From Desulfamplus sp. (GTDB taxonomy: Bacteria; Desulfobacterota; Desulfobacteria; Desulfobacterales; Desulfobacteraceae): a DNA stretch of 64,000 nucleotides. Under the pieces are notes generated by a model. That model had not been told where the DNA came from, ran no database searches, and saw nothing but the letters and a program-made list of their open reading frames with translations. This document shows positions 28,401 through 37,591 of this stretch, piece by piece. The stretch covers positions 1 through 64,000 of the forward strand of contig JADFZQ010000006.1 in assembly GCA_015232455.1 (NCBI GenBank), given 5' to 3'. Positions within the stretch are counted from its first letter, which is position 1, and each line of letters starts with the position of its first letter. The translations under genes were made by a program, and so were the position numbers.

Positions 28401-31400
28401 CTTAATCGTCAGCAGATGCAGCCCATTTCTACAATTTCTTATGGTAGAATTGAAGTTGAGAGTGCTGTCAAAGATGATCGAGGCAGATCAGTTTCTAACC
28501 TAAAGAGTGCTACTTATATTGGCAGAGACTTTTTTGTTGGTCTAAAAAGTCTAAAATGGGTTTATGAATCTGGGAAACCTGCAATGATTCAGGCAATTGT
28601 TGTTGATGGAAATGGTAATCCTGTAAAGGAGAAAGAGGTTAAAATTGCGATTCAACATAGAGTTACAAAGGCAGCTCGCATCAAAGGTGCTGGTAATGCT
28701 TATCTAACTAAATATATAAACGAGTGGGTAAATACGGAAGAAAAAACTCGTATCTCAACACTTGAGCCTCTTGAATTTAATTTTAATCCATCAGAACCCG
28801 GAGATTATAGGATAGTTGCCAAAATCAATCAAAATTCAACTCCCCATATTTCAAGCATCTCGACATGGGTTACTGGTAAAGGGCAGGTTTTGTGGCAAGC
28901 CCCTAATGATTATAGCCTTAGCATCATTCCAGAACGCAAAGAGTATAAAGCAGGTGAAACCGCAAAATATTTAGTAAAAAATCCTTTTCCAGGAGCTTAT
29001 GCACTTATAAGTTTGGAGCGTTATGGAGTTTTGCGTCAATGGGTTCAGCGTCTTGAAAATTCAACCCAACTCCTTGAAGTTCCTCTAAACTCTGATGATG
29101 TTCCCGGATTTTTTCTATCGGTTACTATAGTCTCTCCAAGAGTATGGGATAACAAAGGTGGTTCGCTAAAATCTCCTACAGAAGTACCTCCACCACTTGA
29201 TGGTGTTGATCTTGGCAAACCTACATTCAGGTTAGGTTATGTTGAGACTAAGGTAAAAGAGTCAGAGCATGATATTAGCGTTACAGTTAAACCTGAACAA
29301 TTGGTTTATAAGCCGTCAGATATGGTTAAGGTAACTCTTCATGCAGAAGTTGCCCCACCCCCTTCCCCCTCCCCAATGGAGAGGGGAAATAATTACTCCC
29401 TCCACTTGGGGAGGGTTGGGGAGGGTCAAAATAATTATCTGGAAAGCTATAGTAGGAAAATTGAGCTTGCTGTGGCTGTTTTAGATGAATCTGTATTTGA
29501 TTTGATTGCATCAGGAAGAGATCACTTTGATATTTTTAAAGGATTTCACACTTTAGATGGTCTTGATGTTGAAAATTATAGTCTTCTTACCAATATAATT
29601 GGAAGGCGTAAATTTGAGAAAAAAGGAGCTGCTGTTGGCGGTGATGGCGGTGCTGGGCTAAAGATGCGATCAAATTTTAAATATGTAAGTTATTGGAATC
29701 CATCTATTACTACAGATGAAAACGGTAATGCAGATATTGAATTTAAAGCACCAGATAACCTTACAGGCTGGAAGATATTTGCAATAGCAGTTGATAAAAT
29801 AGACTCGATGGGACTTGGAGAGAGCAGTTTTAAGGTCAACCGTCCAACTGAGATAAGACCTGTTATGCCAAATCAGGTTACTCTTGGAGATTCATTTGAA
29901 GCTGGTTTCAATATTATGAATAGAACAGATAAACCAAGAACTCTTCAAGTTTCAATTAAAATGGAAAATCATGATTCTAAAGTGCATAATGTGCAATCAA
30001 AAGAGAGTGAGGAAAATATAATAACAGAACAAATTGAGATTATGCCGTTTAAACGTAAAACTGTTTTCTTACCTATTAGAACAGAAGCAATAAAATCGTC
30101 AGGAACAATAACCTTTACAGCTAAGGCACAAGATGAACTTGATGGAGATGCAATAACTCATATCCTGAAAGTAAATAAAAAGAGTTCTCCTATAACAGTT
30201 CTCAATTACGGCATGATACCGAGCAAAGAGACTCAAAATGTTATTGAGCATCTTCTCTATCCTGAAAATATAGATACTGACATAGGAGAGACTAAAGTAA
30301 CCTTCTATCCAACAGTCATTGGAAATATGGAAGAGGCTTTTAGGTATATGGCAAAATACCCTTATGGCTGCTGGGAACAAAAGATCAGCAAAGCTGTTAT
30401 GGCTTCCCACTTCATGGAGCTTAAAGATTATCTTAACACTGAAACGCTCTTATGGGAGGAAGCTCCACAACTTCCTGATAAAACCTTGCAATTAGCATCA
30501 CAATTTCAAGCACCAAATGGCGGAATGGCATATTTTACTCCAGATGACAATTATGTCTGCCCATATCTTTCTGCATATACAGCCCTTACATTTGGCTGGC
30601 TTAAAGCAAGAGGATTTAAAATTCCTCAAGATGTTGAACAAAAATTGTGGGACTATCTTGCAACTCTTCTTAGAAAAGATGTTTTTCCAACTTTTGAAAA
30701 TGGTGGAAATATTGGAAGAAGATACAGCAGTGGTATGGCTTCGACTGTTAGGGCAGTTGCACTTGCAGCATTTGCTAACTCTGGAAAAATCAACATTTCA
30801 GACATCACCCGCTATGAACCACACGTAAAAGAGATGAGCCTTTTTGGTAAAGCTCATTTTCTTATGGCGGCTATCAAGGTAAAAGGTGCTGAATCAATTG
30901 CAAAAAATGTTTGGGAGATGCTCCTTTCAAGTGCAAACTACAGCTCTGGAAAGGTTGTTTTTAGTGAAACTCTTGACACAGAATTTGGAACTATTCTTGA
31001 ATCAGAGCTTAGAACTCAAGGTGCTATTTTGTCTGCTATTGTGCAGTATGGACAAATTAATTATGAACAGATAAATAAAACTCAAAAGGGAAAGAACGCT
31101 AATCCCCAAATGACTAAAAAAAATAAAGCAGCAGAGGCGAAAAAAGATAACGCAGAAGATGCAAGAGAAGTTGCATTCAAATTGGTTCGCACCATTACAG
31201 ATACAAGAGGCAGGGATAAATCAGGCGAGAACACACAAGAAAATATCTTTTGTATGAATGGGCTTGCTGACTACAGTGCTAAATATGAAAGGTTTGAAAA
31301 TAATGGCGATGACAAAATAACAGTTGCACAAAATAGCAAAATAACAATTGAACAAAATGGTATTGGTGAAAATTCTATTCAAGCTAAAGCTACCTTAAAT

Positions 31401-32264
31401 CATGAAGTAAGAGGAGAAGAGGTTATGGGAGTTGCTATTTTCAAAAGCCTTAAAGATGCTCCTGTTAAATTAATCAAAAATATTACACAATCTGATTTGG
31501 GCAAAAAAGCAGATATAGTAATAACAAGAGATACTTCTGAAAAGAGTGAAGGTATCAATAAACTTGGAGATACTAATAACAGTGGGAAAGCCAGTGAAAA
31601 TAACAATAAAGCTGGAACAATCTACTATTCAGCGGGTATGAGCTATTCGCCAAAAGACGATTTCACACAACCAATTAATGCTGGCATGGAGATTAGAAGA
31701 GAATATAGTGTTGAAAAAGATGGTAAATGGAAACTTCTAAACTATAGTGATAACAATTCCAATGATGATTTAACCATAAGCAATAACAATGTGAAAGCAA
31801 CTGGCAGTAACTTAAATTCACCCGTTAATATTAATCAGGGCGACCTTGTTCGGGTAGATATTTTTCTCTCTTTGCCAGCAGCACGAAACTTTCCAGTGAT
31901 TAGCGACCCTGTTCCAGGTGGTCTTGAGCCAGTAAACAAAGACCTTGCAACCGCATCTGTTATTGATGCTGAAAAAGCAGATTCTCTATTACCTGAAGGT
32001 TCATGGTTGTTTAAATTGCCAAATTGGTATGAATTTAATGAGTCAAGATGGAGCTTTTATCACCAAGAGATTGGACATGATTTTGTGAGGTATTACGCTG
32101 ATTATCTACCTGCTGGAAATTATCACCTCTCCTATATTACTCAAGCGATTGCAAAGGGTAATTTTATAGCAATGCCCACCCATACAGAAGAGATGTATAA
32201 TGCAGATATATTTGGTAAAGGAACAACGCAAAAGATAGTAATTTCAGAAAGTTCTAAACAGTAG
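25482..32264 (+). CDS. bacterial alpha-2-macroglobulin with thioester
   Basis: A 2260-residue exported protease trap. The frame opens at a GTG at 25407, but I start it at the ATG at 25482, which has GGGAGGT 8 nt upstream and leads straight into a signal sequence. 'LISC' in this signal could be a lipobox, giving an inner-membrane lipoprotein like E. coli YfhM. MG-type beta domains follow. The thioester Cys-x-Glu-Gln is present: Cys1630 in 'YPYGCWEQ'. Also visible are 'GGDGGAGLKMRSNF', the alpha/alpha-toroid thioester domain and a C-terminal receptor-like domain. An acidic low-complexity insert lies near 28150-28260. Two in-frame palindromic repeats are inserted. No pbpC gene, the usual partner, is adjacent. 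Confidence 0.93.
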   Translation: MKNSFIATLIAIFVSVVILSPLSLISCFKTVHAENASKAPLTITRITPSGEDIDNQSQIVIQFDQKVVPIGKMERDGKEIPIKITPELKGQWRWLNSSDLSFNVDLADKMKLATKYTITISPGIMTQDGATLAKPFVHTFITRRPSISYYEFRTWRTPGTPVIALHFNQPVTKDSVSQKIIFSLENDSLYNNPVQVESSKKGIENNNSIGEKNREIKVDTTWLISPTNELPLDSKIRLIANYGILSALGSETSIERKDIVEFNTFPEFKFAGIRCYTIKDNNPIIISPEQSLSGDLEHIVDPRGYTELLFTAPVSFEEIKDNVIFLPDLAQGQKDYDPWANAYNNYGLNFPHTKGELYGVAFPQYLKAWQQYTIFQKSAERVQDSTVGSYVKDMFGRTLDKPIDFTFYTDHRKAGYQILHETGVLEKNIDSEVPVAVTNIDEMTISYNVLTSPISPTSSPLPNGEGNNNYSLPLERAGERQNKAAQTAPYFKKNIVKSNLRVQDLAYFIPLGVREMLNNNSGAVYGKVVSTLPAIEKNERDTVFFTVVTPWQIHAKVGHFNTLVWITSLVTGEPASGVTVTVHRDLVENLTLNNQPIAESITDENGVAMLPGMVILDPKRETFNDSWEYGHQRLIIKAAKNNDGNTAQKIAGKAEQNSDLAIMPLTYSHDFSVSLWRVSEGNISSNTEPKYAHIHAWGTTPQGIYKAGDSIDYKIYVRDQNNNTFTPPPQSGYNLAITDPTGKNVFEQKDINLSEFSAFHGQYTVPKNGAIGWYRFSLSASFLDRSWEPLKVLVTDFTPSPFKVSTELNGDHFKPEDTLNIETSAYLHSGGPYSDASARVTVRLKEILFEPDNPIANGFIFYKSAGGSENDFATHNEDNENSVKLADSNQELEKTSDSIQESEEEYDEGDEYNESDEVEYPSDAPELLLEKTATLDDQGILKNSLPLSNILESSTNISSNSANFSSEAKISSELNRQQMQPISTISYGRIEVESAVKDDRGRSVSNLKSATYIGRDFFVGLKSLKWVYESGKPAMIQAIVVDGNGNPVKEKEVKIAIQHRVTKAARIKGAGNAYLTKYINEWVNTEEKTRISTLEPLEFNFNPSEPGDYRIVAKINQNSTPHISSISTWVTGKGQVLWQAPNDYSLSIIPERKEYKAGETAKYLVKNPFPGAYALISLERYGVLRQWVQRLENSTQLLEVPLNSDDVPGFFLSVTIVSPRVWDNKGGSLKSPTEVPPPLDGVDLGKPTFRLGYVETKVKESEHDISVTVKPEQLVYKPSDMVKVTLHAEVAPPPSPSPMERGNNYSLHLGRVGEGQNNYLESYSRKIELAVAVLDESVFDLIASGRDHFDIFKGFHTLDGLDVENYSLLTNIIGRRKFEKKGAAVGGDGGAGLKMRSNFKYVSYWNPSITTDENGNADIEFKAPDNLTGWKIFAIAVDKIDSMGLGESSFKVNRPTEIRPVMPNQVTLGDSFEAGFNIMNRTDKPRTLQVSIKMENHDSKVHNVQSKESEENIITEQIEIMPFKRKTVFLPIRTEAIKSSGTITFTAKAQDELDGDAITHILKVNKKSSPITVLNYGMIPSKETQNVIEHLLYPENIDTDIGETKVTFYPTVIGNMEEAFRYMAKYPYGCWEQKISKAVMASHFMELKDYLNTETLLWEEAPQLPDKTLQLASQFQAPNGGMAYFTPDDNYVCPYLSAYTALTFGWLKARGFKIPQDVEQKLWDYLATLLRKDVFPTFENGGNIGRRYSSGMASTVRAVALAAFANSGKINISDITRYEPHVKEMSLFGKAHFLMAAIKVKGAESIAKNVWEMLLSSANYSSGKVVFSETLDTEFGTILESELRTQGAILSAIVQYGQINYEQINKTQKGKNANPQMTKKNKAAEAKKDNAEDAREVAFKLVRTITDTRGRDKSGENTQENIFCMNGLADYSAKYERFENNGDDKITVAQNSKITIEQNGIGENSIQAKATLNHEVRGEEVMGVAIFKSLKDAPVKLIKNITQSDLGKKADIVITRDTSEKSEGINKLGDTNNSGKASENNNKAGTIYYSAGMSYSPKDDFTQPINAGMEIRREYSVEKDGKWKLLNYSDNNSNDDLTISNNNVKATGSNLNSPVNINQGDLVRVDIFLSLPAARNFPVISDPVPGGLEPVNKDLATASVIDAEKADSLLPEGSWLFKLPNWYEFNESRWSFYHQEIGHDFVRYYADYLPAGNYHLSYITQAIAKGNFIAMPTHTEEMYNADIFGKGTTQKIVISESSKQ
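26845..26928. repeat. CT/GA-rich palindromic repeat inside macroglobulin, copy 1
   Basis: 84 bp with self-complementary blocks (CCCCTCCCC...GAGAGGGG, then CTCCCTCCCC...GGGCTGGGGAG). It is translated as a Pro/Ser/Gly/Asn-rich insert. It is closely similar to the block at 29352-29432 and foreign in composition to the AT-rich gene. Confidence 0.85.
29352..29432. repeat. CT/GA-rich palindromic repeat inside macroglobulin, copy 2
   Basis: 81 bp, the same repeat as at 26845. The two copies differ by one codon (AAT) in the centre and scattered changes. The left part is read in a different frame than in copy 1, while the right part (encoding NNYSL) is read in the same frame. Confidence 0.85.
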
Positions 32265-32274
32265 CCGTGCGTTT

Positions 32275-32378
32275 TATACCAAATCAGAAATAAATTGAGA
32301 TTTTATAGTTAGGAATGAAATAAAATAACACCATAAATTTATCTAAATTGGTAGAGACGCACGGCCGTGCGTCTCTAC
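32275..32378. repeat. partial TATACT-type element plus 28-bp palindrome
   Basis: ATAAATTGAG at 32290 follows a TATACC end at 32275, like the left arm of the element at 61997. At 32351-32378 there is a perfect 28-bp palindrome with half-site GTAGAGACGCACGG. Short fragments GCCGTGC flank it on both sides. It lies between the ends of the converging macroglobulin and PPDK-N-like genes. Confidence 0.65.
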
Positions 32379-32408
32379 TTTTATAGCCGTGCAATTTATT
32401 TCAAAGCG

Positions 32409-35400
32409 TTATTTTAAAACTACAGCACTTGATGCTCTGCCATTAATTTTTAAAATAACAGGGTCAGAGAGTTTAATATATCGCAAAAAATTTGTCTCTA
32501 CCTCTGCTTTTAGACCATCTAACCATGACCAATCAATAAAGTTCTTATCTTTTGCCGGCACTCCAAGATAGTTAATACCTAATGATGTAATATTATGGAA
32601 AAAATGGCTGCCTTGAGATGGATCAGCGTTTAGTTTATCTGATACTGTCTCAATTATTGTTCCAACATGAGTAATGTTGCTCCATTTTACAGGTATCCCA
32701 AGCCATCTATCTGATGTTCCCCATCTGCCTGGACCTATTAAAAGATATTTTACCTGCTGATCTTGTTTAAATTCTCCTTTTAGTTCGTTATTTCTACTAT
32801 TTTGTATATCAAATAATCCATTTAATTTATTAATCTCTTCAGCAATTTCAACTGTTTTGGCAGTATCAAAGGAGTCTGGTTTAACATAAATAATGTGATA
32901 AATGTCTGTAATCTGGCTGCTTCCCATAGCCTTATCAGAATAACAAAATGCGTTATCAATATCATCTTGTGTTATATCCACATCAATATTGTGCCTTGCA
33001 ACCATCATTGGTCTTATCTGAAGAAGTGAAAATTCAGCCTTTTTGTTATCATGGAGATTTACAGCAAACTCAACTTCAACAGAGCAGCCCATTCCATTTT
33101 TACCAATCTCCAATAGTTCTGAAAGTATTTCGCCAAGTGGGAATGATTTGAATTTTAAGATAGAGGCAAAAGTTAAAACAGGGTAGCCATCTTGAGTAAA
33201 AAAATCTCTTATTCTGTTATCTTCTGGGATGTAAGAGCTTACCAATTTTTTTACTGGAATGTGGTCAATTGCATCGTCAACATCTAATTTCGTAAGTTCA
33301 CAATCAGCCGACTCTTCGCAGCTTTTTGCCAAACAAGTTTTAAAGAGATCAACTCCATCTTGTTTATTAAAGAATTCAACCCCCTCTTGTTTATTAGATA
33401 TATTGTTTGTATCTGTCTCTTTTTGTCCTTCTACACCTTGATTGTGTGTAAGTTTTAAGGCGTAAAAGTATCGCTGTGCATTTTTCAAAATATTATCAAC
33501 TGACGAAAATTGAGGCAGAAACTCAGGGTATTTTGGAGAAAACCTTAAAGCAACCCCGCCATCAACAACAATTTTGCCAAGACCTAAAGCAATATGGGCA
33601 ACACCCTCTTCAGGCTTCATGTATGAGACAGGGTAAAAATTCCACGATTGGGCAACTCCTGAAATTGCTGGATAAAAATAGTCTCCATTAACTGTGCCTG
33701 ATAACTGCTGGATAATCACAGCCATCTTATCCTCTTCTGGACGAAATACTGAATTTCTTGCAAGTGTTCTTGGCATCTCTTGATAGATAGAAGCATAGAC
33801 CAATTTTATTGCCTGAATAAGTTGTTGAAGCCTAACTTTAAGCTCTGGGTGGTTATTGGCAAGCATATAGGTTTTATAAGCTCCAGCACTTGGGCGGTAG
33901 TGGGCATCTTCTAAAATTGCAGACGATCTGACAGCAAGCGGATATTTAACATGTTTAAGATAGGCTTTAAGGTCATTTGAGAGCCACTCTGGAAACTCTG
34001 CTTTTTTAAAATGTTCAATTATCTCTCTGTCACTTAGGGCGGTATCGTTATTTAATAAGAGTTTTGTATTTAAAAACGATCTGGTGTTATTTAGGCTTTC
34101 AAAGTCGTCAAAACCTTCTGTGGTAATCACAACTGTTTTAGGAAGTGTAATATCTACATTTAAAAACTTTGCCTGAAACTCTGATTTTTCCCTGAAAAGA
34201 TTTGAGATAAATGCAAGTCCTCTTGCTTTTCCGCCAAGTGAACCGCGACCAATCTTTACAAAATCACTTTCAGGATCAAACTCCTCTTTTATAAAATCAG
34301 AGACCAAACCTTTTTGACGAATTTTCAGCTTATTTCTAATAAGGGTTCTGATATGCTCTTTAAGGTGTCTTGTAGTTGGAAAATCACTAAGTTTTAATGG
34401 GCGAATTTTGCTTGCAAGCTGCATCTCAAATCTTGCCATCAGCCATCTTGAAAAGTCATTTCTATTTGCATGATATGCAATAGATTCACTTGGAACTGAA
34501 TGGAGAATAATGCTCATGCTTCTTAAATTTGATGCCCTTGCCACAACTGTTCCGTCATTTAGCCTAAATATGAAATCGCCAAACCCTAAATAATGCACCA
34601 AAAAATATCGTATATCTGCATGAAGAGAGGGAGAACGTTTATCAAGGAAAAAAGCTGGAATCTTTTCAGCTTTCTCTTTATTAATAACTTCTGACGATAA
34701 CATAAGAAGTGGAATATCTGGAATATCTTGGCGGATTTTTGTTAAAAGTTTTATTCCAGCTTCTGGATCTTCATGCCCCTCTCTTTGATAGCGAACATCA
34801 GAAATTACACAAAGCAGGTATTTACGATATTTTTCGTAAAGCTGTAAGGCATCTTCATAATTTTCAGCTACTAAAATTTTTGGACGGGCTCTCATTCTCA
34901 ATATACGATCATTCTCATTAAGTGAGTCGTCCATAACTGCTTGGGTCTGCATCACAATCTCTTTATAGATATAAGGCAGAATTGAGGATAGGTAGAGAGG
35001 AGAATCTTCAACAAAAATAATGACACGCACATCAGCAAGCTCTGTGTCGTGGTCAACATTCATAAAATCTTCGCGGCTCTTAACAAGAGCCATCAAAAGA
35101 TCAGTGTTGCCACCCCATATAAATATCCTATCAATAATGCTGCGTTCACAACATTTTTTATCTTCCATCAACCGCTTTTTATTTTCTTGCAGCCACTTCT
35201 CATTTTCCAACAATGTCCTGACATCATAAGCAAAATAATAGACCGCAATATCTTTAAATTTATCTTTTATTGCTGCACAAAGCACATAAGCATCCATATC
35301 GCTTATGTGCGGCATTACAATAACAACATCGTAATTTCTATTTTCAAGTTCTGCCATTGCTTCGCTGGCATTAGATACCCATGTAAGTCTTGGAGGTCTT

Positions 35401-35588
35401 GTTAAATTTAATCCTCTGTATTCGTGGATAATCCGCTCTGACAGCCTTCCATCTTCTTGCATTATAAATGCGTCATAAGGGCTTGAGACTAATAAAATCT
35501 CTGCCACACGTTTAGTCATAAGTTCGTGAAATGATGTAAAGTAGAGGCGTTCTTTTTCTGTATCGTAAGTTTGTGGAAGGTAAGGCAT
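32409..35588 (-). CDS. REC-like protein fused to PEP/pyruvate-binding (PPDK-N) domain
   Basis: A 1059-residue cytosolic protein. Residues 30-150 resemble a receiver but the phosphoacceptor position is not Asp ('VVIVMPHISDMDAY'). A second receiver-like domain (about 185-350) retains Asp in 'CVISDVRY'. After a linker, an ATP-grasp PEP/pyruvate-binding domain (about 460-870) shows 'IGRGSLGGKARGLAF', 'PLAVRSSAILEDA' and 'LLQIRPMM'. The phosphohistidine swivel and PEP-barrel of true PEP synthase or PPDK are absent. A conserved-looking extra domain ends the protein ('LIGPGRWGTSDRWLG'). A 27-bp tandem duplication (33341-33394) gives 'NKQEGVEFF'/'NKQDGVDLF'. Role unknown; probably signalling rather than carbon metabolism. 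Confidence 0.8.
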   Translation of the reverse strand: MPYLPQTYDTEKERLYFTSFHELMTKRVAEILLVSSPYDAFIMQEDGRLSERIIHEYRGLNLTRPPRLTWVSNASEAMAELENRNYDVVIVMPHISDMDAYVLCAAIKDKFKDIAVYYFAYDVRTLLENEKWLQENKKRLMEDKKCCERSIIDRIFIWGGNTDLLMALVKSREDFMNVDHDTELADVRVIIFVEDSPLYLSSILPYIYKEIVMQTQAVMDDSLNENDRILRMRARPKILVAENYEDALQLYEKYRKYLLCVISDVRYQREGHEDPEAGIKLLTKIRQDIPDIPLLMLSSEVINKEKAEKIPAFFLDKRSPSLHADIRYFLVHYLGFGDFIFRLNDGTVVARASNLRSMSIILHSVPSESIAYHANRNDFSRWLMARFEMQLASKIRPLKLSDFPTTRHLKEHIRTLIRNKLKIRQKGLVSDFIKEEFDPESDFVKIGRGSLGGKARGLAFISNLFREKSEFQAKFLNVDITLPKTVVITTEGFDDFESLNNTRSFLNTKLLLNNDTALSDREIIEHFKKAEFPEWLSNDLKAYLKHVKYPLAVRSSAILEDAHYRPSAGAYKTYMLANNHPELKVRLQQLIQAIKLVYASIYQEMPRTLARNSVFRPEEDKMAVIIQQLSGTVNGDYFYPAISGVAQSWNFYPVSYMKPEEGVAHIALGLGKIVVDGGVALRFSPKYPEFLPQFSSVDNILKNAQRYFYALKLTHNQGVEGQKETDTNNISNKQEGVEFFNKQDGVDLFKTCLAKSCEESADCELTKLDVDDAIDHIPVKKLVSSYIPEDNRIRDFFTQDGYPVLTFASILKFKSFPLGEILSELLEIGKNGMGCSVEVEFAVNLHDNKKAEFSLLQIRPMMVARHNIDVDITQDDIDNAFCYSDKAMGSSQITDIYHIIYVKPDSFDTAKTVEIAEEINKLNGLFDIQNSRNNELKGEFKQDQQVKYLLIGPGRWGTSDRWLGIPVKWSNITHVGTIIETVSDKLNADPSQGSHFFHNITSLGINYLGVPAKDKNFIDWSWLDGLKAEVETNFLRYIKLSDPVILKINGRASSAVVLK

Positions 35589-35801
35589 TTAAGATAACCT
35601 CCTAAAATATGTAGAATTTGAATAAGTAGAGTCTAATTTATTGAGCTATTTTCTGTTTTTTTTTAATGTTCTTGCAAAAAGAGATGGTTGTCATTACATT
35701 AGTGCTATAAATACAACATATAAAAACAAAAAACCAGATAAAAACTGATTAACATAAGGTTCTGGTAATCGCTTCAAAAAAACTAAAGAGGGCAAACAAC
35801 T

Positions 35802-37520
35802 ATGAGATTCTTCAACACAGCAGGACCAACCAATGCCAAAGACCACTATTGCATTGACCCTTTATCCCGCATAAATATTGATGACATTATGATGTTGATT
35901 GAGCAGAAGAAATATTTTGTCCTCCACGCACCCCGCCAAACTGGAAAAACATCTTGTATGCTTGCGCTTATGCACCATTTAAACAAAGAGGGAAAATATG
36001 TCTGTTTATATGCCAATATTGAGGCGGCACAAGGGGCAAGAGAGAATGTAGAACAGGCAATGTATGATATTTTAAACGAACTTGCGGGACGTGCTAAATA
36101 TTTTCTCAAAGACCCTTTTCCAGCAGAGGCTTTGGGAAATATATTTATAAAAGGCGGTTATGGAACAGCATTAAACCAGTGTTTGACTCAATGGTCAGAG
36201 CATCTTGCAAAGCCTTTGGTTCTTTTGATTGATGAGATTGACTCTTTAATTGGCGACACGTTAATTTCAGTTTTGCGGCAAATAAGGAGCGGTTACGATA
36301 AAAGACCAGATGCGTTTCCGCAATCAATAGTTCTTTGCGGAGTTCGTGATATTCGAGATTACAGGATTCACTCATCACGCGAAAAAGAGATAATCACAGG
36401 AGGAAGTGCATTTAATATCAAGGCTCGGTCGCTGCGTATTGGGGACTTTAATCAAGATGAGGTTTTTTCTCTTCTTGATGAGCATATAAAAGAGACGGGT
36501 CAACAATTTGAGGATAAGGCAAAAGAGCTGATATGGTATTACACAAGCGGTCAGCCGTGGCTTGTTAATGCCTTAGCTTATGAAGTCTGTTTTGAGATGA
36601 AAGAGGGCAGAGATAGAAATAAACCCGTAACAGCCCAAATGGTAAAAGATGCCAAAGAAAACCTGATTTTACGGAGAGAGACCCATCTTGACCAGTTGGC
36701 AGATAAGTTAAGAGAAGAGCGGGTAAGAAGGGTTATTGAGCCGATTATAAATGGAGATATGCTGACCGGATCAATTCCAGAAGATGATGTTCAATATTTA
36801 ACTGACCTTGGACTTATAAGACGAAAACCCTCAATTATGGTGAGTAATCCGATATATATGGAGATAATCCCGCGAATGCTCACCTCCACAACTCAAGATT
36901 CTATTTCTCAAAAAAGTATATGGTATGTAAAGCCAGACGGCACACTTGACATGGAAAAACTAATATCGGCTTTTCAGGAGTTTTTTCGAGAGCATTCTGA
37001 ACATTGGGTTGAAAGATTTGATTACAAAGAGGCTGGTCCCCAGCTTTTGATGCAGGCATTTCTGCAGAGAGTTATAAATTCAGGCGGTCAGATTGAGCGG
37101 GAATATGGACTTGGCAGAATGAGAACAGATTTGCTTGTGATTTGGCGGTGCAATAAAAAACCAGATAATGCTTCTTTGGGTGTTGAAGGTAGTAATGCTT
37201 TTGTTGCTACAGATAGTAATTCTTTGACTGTTTCAAAAGAGCGTGTTCAAAAAATCGTAATAGAACTAAAACTTCTCTACAAATCGTTAGATAAAACCAT
37301 AAAAGATGGAGTTAGACAGACTCTTGAATATATGGACAGATGCGGAACAGACGAGGGGCATCTTATTATATTTGACAGAACAGAAGGCAAATCTTGGGAA
37401 GAGAAGATTTTTAGAAAAGAAGAGTTAAGGCAAAATGAAAAAATAGATACTGCCAATTGCACAAACATTGACAATACAAAAGTGTGCAAAGAGAAAAAGG
37501 TGATTATTTGGGGAATGTAA
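35802..37520 (+). CDS. AAA-like ATPase with C-terminal nuclease-like domain
   Basis: A 572-residue protein. The N-terminal half is an AAA/STAND-like ATPase: Walker A 'APRQTGKTSCM', Walker B 'LVLLIDEIDSL', and a sensor-like 'VLCGVRDIRDYR'. The C-terminal 180 residues carry 'GLGRMRTDLLVIW', 'IVIELKLLY' and a downstream 'GVRQTLEYMDRCG', a PD-(D/E)XK-type order (D...ExK...Q..Y). This class is widespread and multicopy in Desulfobacterota and Bacteroidota with no settled function; defence or selfish roles have been proposed. The gene stands alone with a 213-nt upstream gap. Confidence 0.75.
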   Translation: MRFFNTAGPTNAKDHYCIDPLSRINIDDIMMLIEQKKYFVLHAPRQTGKTSCMLALMHHLNKEGKYVCLYANIEAAQGARENVEQAMYDILNELAGRAKYFLKDPFPAEALGNIFIKGGYGTALNQCLTQWSEHLAKPLVLLIDEIDSLIGDTLISVLRQIRSGYDKRPDAFPQSIVLCGVRDIRDYRIHSSREKEIITGGSAFNIKARSLRIGDFNQDEVFSLLDEHIKETGQQFEDKAKELIWYYTSGQPWLVNALAYEVCFEMKEGRDRNKPVTAQMVKDAKENLILRRETHLDQLADKLREERVRRVIEPIINGDMLTGSIPEDDVQYLTDLGLIRRKPSIMVSNPIYMEIIPRMLTSTTQDSISQKSIWYVKPDGTLDMEKLISAFQEFFREHSEHWVERFDYKEAGPQLLMQAFLQRVINSGGQIEREYGLGRMRTDLLVIWRCNKKPDNASLGVEGSNAFVATDSNSLTVSKERVQKIVIELKLLYKSLDKTIKDGVRQTLEYMDRCGTDEGHLIIFDRTEGKSWEEKIFRKEELRQNEKIDTANCTNIDNTKVCKEKKVIIWGM

Positions 37521-37591
37521 AACTAATTTTTATTTAAACCCATACTTTCCAACATCAAATGCAACATCATTCATAATTAATTTTAGATGAT

